NCBI GenBank assembly: GCA_001803875.1
Contig: MHEO01000006.1
Coordinates: forward strand, 1 to 17,515
Length of the DNA stretch: 17,515 bases
Reading direction: 5' to 3'
From: Nitrospirae bacterium RIFCSPHIGHO2_01_FULL_66_17
Lineage (GTDB): Bacteria; Nitrospirota; Nitrospiria; 2-01-FULL-66-17
Positions 14,285 to 17,515 of the stretch are shown in pieces. Within the stretch, counting starts at the first letter, position 1. Every line of letters begins with the position of its first letter. A program made the translations under genes and the position numbers. Under the pieces are notes generated by a model. That model did no database searches. It saw only the letters and a list, made by a program, of their open reading frames with translations, and had not been told where the DNA came from.

Positions 14285-16516
14285 TTATACGATCGCATCC
14301 ACGATCGCATTGAAGGTTGGGCTCGGACGCATGGCCTTCGTCGTTTTTTCCTTATCCGGATGATAATAGCCGCCCAGATCGACGGGTTTGCCTTGGGCGC
14401 CGATCAGCTCGGCATTGATCTTGGCCTCGTTCTGGGCAAGCCGTTGTGCGACTGTGGCAAACCGGGCTTGCAGGTTCTTGTCGTCCGTCTGCTCGGCCAA
14501 GGCTTGCGCCCAATACAACGTGAGATAAAAATGGCTCCCGCGATTATCGATCTCACCCACCTTACGGGCCGGCGACTTATTGCTCTCCAGGAACTTGGCG
14601 GTGGCCAGATCCAGCGTATCCGCCAAAATTTTTGCGGTGGCATTGTTGGATGCTTTGCTCAGATGTTCCAATGAGGCGGCCAGCGCCAAAAATTCGCCGA
14701 GCGAATCCCACCGTAGGTACCCTTCTTCCTGAAGCTGCTGGACGTGTTTGGGCGCGGAGCCGCCGGCCCCGGTCTCGAACAGGCCACCGCCATTCATCAG
14801 GGGGACGATCGAGAGCATTTTTGCGCTGGTCCCAATTTCAAGAATCGGGAACAGGTCCGTGAGGTAGTCTCGCAACACGTTCCCCGTGACCGAAATCGTG
14901 TCTTTCCCCTCTTTGATCCGTTCCAGCGAGAACCGCGTCGCCTCGGCCGGAGACATGATGCGGATGTCCAGGCCCTTGGTATCGTGATTCGGCAGATAGC
15001 GATTGACCTTCTTGATCAGCTCCGCGTCGTGCGCCCGGTTCTTGTCCAACCAGAACACCGCGGGCGATCCGGTGGCTCGTGCGCGATTGACGGCCAGCTT
15101 GACCCAATCTTGGATCGCCGCGTCCTTGACCTGGCACATCCGCCAGATATCCCCTTCTTCCACCGTGTGCTCAAGCAAGGTCTGCCCTGACGCGGTGACC
15201 ACGCGAATCGTGCCGTTGCCCTGGGATTTAAACGTCTTGTCGTGCGATCCGTATTCCTCCGCTGCTTGCGCCATCAGGCCCACGTTGGGAACGCTGCCCA
15301 TGGTTCGCGGATCAAACGCGCCGTGTTTCTTACAGAACTCGATGACTTCGTGATACACCCCCGCGTAACTACTGTCAGGGATGACCGCCTTGGTATCGTG
15401 AAGCTTGCCGTCGGGACCCCACATTTTCCCCGAGTCACGAATCATCGGAGGCATGGAGGCGTCGATAATCACATCGCTGGGGACGTGCAGATTCGTGATG
15501 CCCTTATCCGAGTTCACCATCGCCAGTGCCGGCCGCTTCTGATAACACGCCTTAATGTCCGCTTCGATGACCGCGCGTTGATCCTCCGGCAAGGTTTTGA
15601 TCTTGGCGTAGAGATCGCCCAGACCGTTGTCGGGATCCACGCCCAGCTTTTGGAGCACGGCCCCGTGCTTGTCGAACACATCCTTGAAAAACACCGACAC
15701 CGCATGACCGAAGATCTTGGGGTCCGAGACCTTCATCATGGTGGCTTTAAGATGGATCGAGAACAACACGCCCTGCTTTTTTGCGTCTTCGATCTGCGCC
15801 GCAAGGAATTCGCGCAAGGCGCGGCGGCTCATGAACGTGGCATCGATGACTTCGCCGACCTTCAGGGGTATCTTGGGCTTCAGCACCGTGATCTTGCCGC
15901 TCTGATCGACAAATTCGATACGCGCATCGGTGGCCTCGGTGAGCGTGACCGATTTCTCGTTGGACCGGAAATCTCCGCGACTCATATGCGCGACATGCGT
16001 CTTGGAGTCCGGGGTCCAGGCCCCCATCTTGTGCGGGTGCTTCCTGGCGTATTGTTTGACCGAAAGCGGCGCCCGGCGGTCCGAGTTGCCTTCCCGCAAC
16101 ACCGGGTTGACGGCACTGCCTAACACCTTGGCATATCTGGCCTTCATCTCTTTCTCTTGGTCGTTTTTCGGGTCTTCGGGATAGTCGGGGATTTCGTAGC
16201 CCTGAGCCTGTAATTCCTTGATGGCCGCTTTCAGCTGGGGGATCGAAGCGCTGACATTGGGCAGTTTGATGATATTGGCCTCCGGCGTGGTGGCGAGCTG
16301 CCCCAATTCGGCCAGATCATCCGACTGTTTCTGACTCGCCGTCAGATGTTCGGGAAAGTTGGCGATGATTCTTCCGGCCAGCGAGATGTCCCGTTTTTCA
16401 ACGGCCACGCCCGCCGCCTTGGTAAACGCGCTGACAATTGGGAGAAACGAATACGTTGCCAGCATCGGGGCTTCATCAACCTCGGTATAAATGATCTTCG
16501 ATTTTTGTGTGGCCAT
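14285..16516 (-). CDS. icd: Isocitrate dehydrogenase (NADP+), monomeric type
   Basis: This enzyme oxidatively decarboxylates isocitrate to 2-oxoglutarate with NADP+ (TCA cycle) and acts as a monomer of about 80 kDa. The 743 residues are the normal length for the family. Recognisable sites are the substrate-binding stretch VNPVLREGNSDRRAPLSVKQ, HPHKMGAWTPDSKTHVAHMS, SIHLKATMMKVSDPKIFGH with the catalytic-region lysine, VIIDASMPPMIRDSGKMWG with a metal-binding aspartate, SSYAGVYHEVIEFCKKHGAF, and NRARATGSPAVFWLDKNRAH in the cofactor region. The ATG at 16516 has GAGGA seven bases upstream. It has its own promoter (16571-16600) and terminator (14201-14239), so it is a single-gene unit. Base use looks less GC-biased than in the lpt-rpoN operon, by eye only. 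Confidence 0.97.
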   Translation of the reverse strand: MATQKSKIIYTEVDEAPMLATYSFLPIVSAFTKAAGVAVEKRDISLAGRIIANFPEHLTASQKQSDDLAELGQLATTPEANIIKLPNVSASIPQLKAAIKELQAQGYEIPDYPEDPKNDQEKEMKARYAKVLGSAVNPVLREGNSDRRAPLSVKQYARKHPHKMGAWTPDSKTHVAHMSRGDFRSNEKSVTLTEATDARIEFVDQSGKITVLKPKIPLKVGEVIDATFMSRRALREFLAAQIEDAKKQGVLFSIHLKATMMKVSDPKIFGHAVSVFFKDVFDKHGAVLQKLGVDPDNGLGDLYAKIKTLPEDQRAVIEADIKACYQKRPALAMVNSDKGITNLHVPSDVIIDASMPPMIRDSGKMWGPDGKLHDTKAVIPDSSYAGVYHEVIEFCKKHGAFDPRTMGSVPNVGLMAQAAEEYGSHDKTFKSQGNGTIRVVTASGQTLLEHTVEEGDIWRMCQVKDAAIQDWVKLAVNRARATGSPAVFWLDKNRAHDAELIKKVNRYLPNHDTKGLDIRIMSPAEATRFSLERIKEGKDTISVTGNVLRDYLTDLFPILEIGTSAKMLSIVPLMNGGGLFETGAGGSAPKHVQQLQEEGYLRWDSLGEFLALAASLEHLSKASNNATAKILADTLDLATAKFLESNKSPARKVGEIDNRGSHFYLTLYWAQALAEQTDDKNLQARFATVAQRLAQNEAKINAELIGAQGKPVDLGGYYHPDKEKTTKAMRPSPTFNAIVDAIV

Positions 16517-16570
16517 GGTTTTCCTCAGTTCGTGTTTGGGGGGTTCTGGAATCTGACAATCAGATGGGGA

Positions 16571-16600
16571 TTTGTAATGGATTTATCGTCTGCTTGTCAA
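16571..16600 (-). promoter_or_regulatory. Promoter of icd
   Basis: On the minus strand there is a perfect -35 box TTGACA (16600-16595), an 18-nt spacer and a -10 box TACAAA (16576-16571, 4/6). The leader to the icd ATG would be about 48 nt. The rest of the 240-nt gap to purU holds only a small GGGG-CCCC inverted repeat (16729-16740) after the purU stop, with no U-run. Confidence 0.6.
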
Positions 16601-16756
16601 TGACCCTGTAGGCCCAGGGGGCATGGACGAATGACCCATCCCGCCGATCTGGTTCTGGCCCTGCTGACCGACTCAAGACCGTACCGGTGCTCTCGGCCGC
16701 ACGACAGGGAAACGCCGAACATGTCGCTGGGGTCAGCCCCCAATTCCCGATCCGCA

Positions 16757-17515
16757 TCAACAGGCGAACACCACGGTGCGATTCCGATAGACGAGGAGAC
16801 GGTCTTCCAGATGCCAGCGGACCGCGCGGGCCAACACCGCTTTCTCGATGTCCTTTCCCTTGCGGATCAAATCGGGCACACCGTCCCGATGGCTGACGCG
16901 CACCACGTCCTGCTCGATGATGGGCCCCTCGTCCAGGTCCTCCGTGGCGTAATGGGCGGTCGCGCCAATGATCTTCACGCCCCGCAGCGCGGCCTGCTCA
17001 TACGGCCGCCCCCCGACGAACGCCGGGAGAAAACTGTGGTGGATATTGATGATCCGCGCGGGGTAGCGTGCGACAAACGCGCCGGTCAGAATTTGCATGT
17101 ACCTGGCCAGGATGATCACATCCACGTTCCCGTCGAGGCGTTGCAGGATCTCGTCCTCCCGTTCGCGCTTGGTCTCCTTGGTCATCGGAAATACCGCAAA
17201 CGGCACGCCGAAGGTCTCTGCGACCGACGCGAGGTCCGGATGATTGCTGACGATCAGGGGAATCGTCATGGGAAGGTCGCCCGCCTTCCACCGCCATAGC
17301 AAATCGACGAGGCAGTGGTCCAGGCGGGAGACGAAAATCGCCGCCCGTTTGACCTCGTCCGCGAATCGGACCGTGGCCTGCATCGCGAATTCACGGGTGA
17401 GGCGATCAACGACGGTCGCCACTGCGGTCCGGTCCACGGACGCCGGAAGATCGAACTCGACCCGCATAAAAAACGCCCCGCCGGAGGGATCGGTGGTGTG
17501 TTGATCGGATTGGAT
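16757..17515 (-). CDS. purU: Formyltetrahydrofolate deformylase, 5' partial
   Basis: PurU hydrolyses 10-formyltetrahydrofolate to formate and tetrahydrofolate, balancing one-carbon pools and feeding formate to purine synthesis. The formyltransferase-like domain is complete: FVSRLDHCLVDLLWRWKAGD, LPMTIPLIVSNHPDL, the catalytic NIHHSFLPAFVGGRPYEQA, and GATAHYATEDLDEGPIIEQD. The first ATG in view (17467) is not the true start. The frame stays open to the window edge and encodes QSDQHTTDPSGGAFFMRVEF, which is the end of the family's N-terminal ACT domain (compare DxDQHxD...GRFFMRVEF). About 40 to 50 N-terminal residues therefore lie beyond position 17515. The gene is separated from icd by 240 nt and was probably transcribed from outside the window. 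Confidence 0.95.
   Translation of the reverse strand: MQSDQHTTDPSGGAFFMRVEFDLPASVDRTAVATVVDRLTREFAMQATVRFADEVKRAAIFVSRLDHCLVDLLWRWKAGDLPMTIPLIVSNHPDLASVAETFGVPFAVFPMTKETKREREDEILQRLDGNVDVIILARYMQILTGAFVARYPARIINIHHSFLPAFVGGRPYEQAALRGVKIIGATAHYATEDLDEGPIIEQDVVRVSHRDGVPDLIRKGKDIEKAVLARAVRWHLEDRLLVYRNRTVVFAC

Noticed and set aside
16757..17467. A short, ACT-less PurU starting at the ATG at 17467
   Set aside because: The frame is open to the window edge and encodes the conserved end of the ACT domain, so the gene is merely cut by the window.
1..17515. CRISPR arrays, tRNA or rRNA genes, and a defence or phage island
   Set aside because: No regularly spaced direct repeats, no cloverleaf-like sequence and no nuclease, integrase or transposase genes were found on either strand.

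Overview
The window is GC-rich bacterial DNA from a Gram-negative organism: it carries LPS-transport genes (lptC-lptA-lptB), a sigma-54 gene, several exported proteins and short dispersed palindromic elements. The gene content suits a deep-branching Gram-negative phylum such as Nitrospirota, Methylomirabilota or Desulfobacterota. That placement is inference; there is no rRNA or other phylogenetic marker here. All genes but one lie on the minus strand.

Layout from left to right (transcription mostly runs right to left). 1-61: truncated copy of a dispersed repeat that contains the end of glyQ. 47-937: glyQ with its own promoter. 1051-4966: signalling cluster transcribed as a stand-alone receiver, then a soluble histidine kinase with an N-terminal Rossmann-like domain, then a membrane histidine kinase (sensor-HAMP-PAS-kinase). 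5081-6194: flavin prenyltransferase ubiX overlapping an unrecognised helical protein. 6235-6390: full copy of the palindromic element. 6392-11256: compact lptC-lptA-lptB-rpoN-hpf-rapZ operon with ATGA/GTGA overlaps and a good sigma-70 type promoter at 11302-11330. 11318-11934: remnant of HflX, plus an open frame of unknown identity. 12033-12782: the only plus-strand gene, an exported protein with a strong promoter preceded by two tandem 14-bp repeats. 12790-12947: second full palindromic element, between convergent genes. 12944-14016: SAM-dependent methyltransferase-like gene coupled to a small exported TPR-like protein. 14131-14239: GC-rich palindrome and a hairpin terminator. 14285-16516: monomeric NADP-isocitrate dehydrogenase with its own promoter. 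16757-17515: purU, cut at its 5' end by the window edge.

Most genes are housekeeping: glycyl-tRNA charging, LPS export, sigma-54, ribosome hibernation, the TCA cycle and one-carbon metabolism. The less ordinary content is the Rossmann-histidine kinase fusion with its partner kinase and receiver, the palindromic element family sitting at gene 3' ends, the tandem repeats abutting a promoter, and the broken hflX. I see no CRISPR array, tRNA, rRNA, transposase, phage or defence gene, so I do not claim a new complete system.
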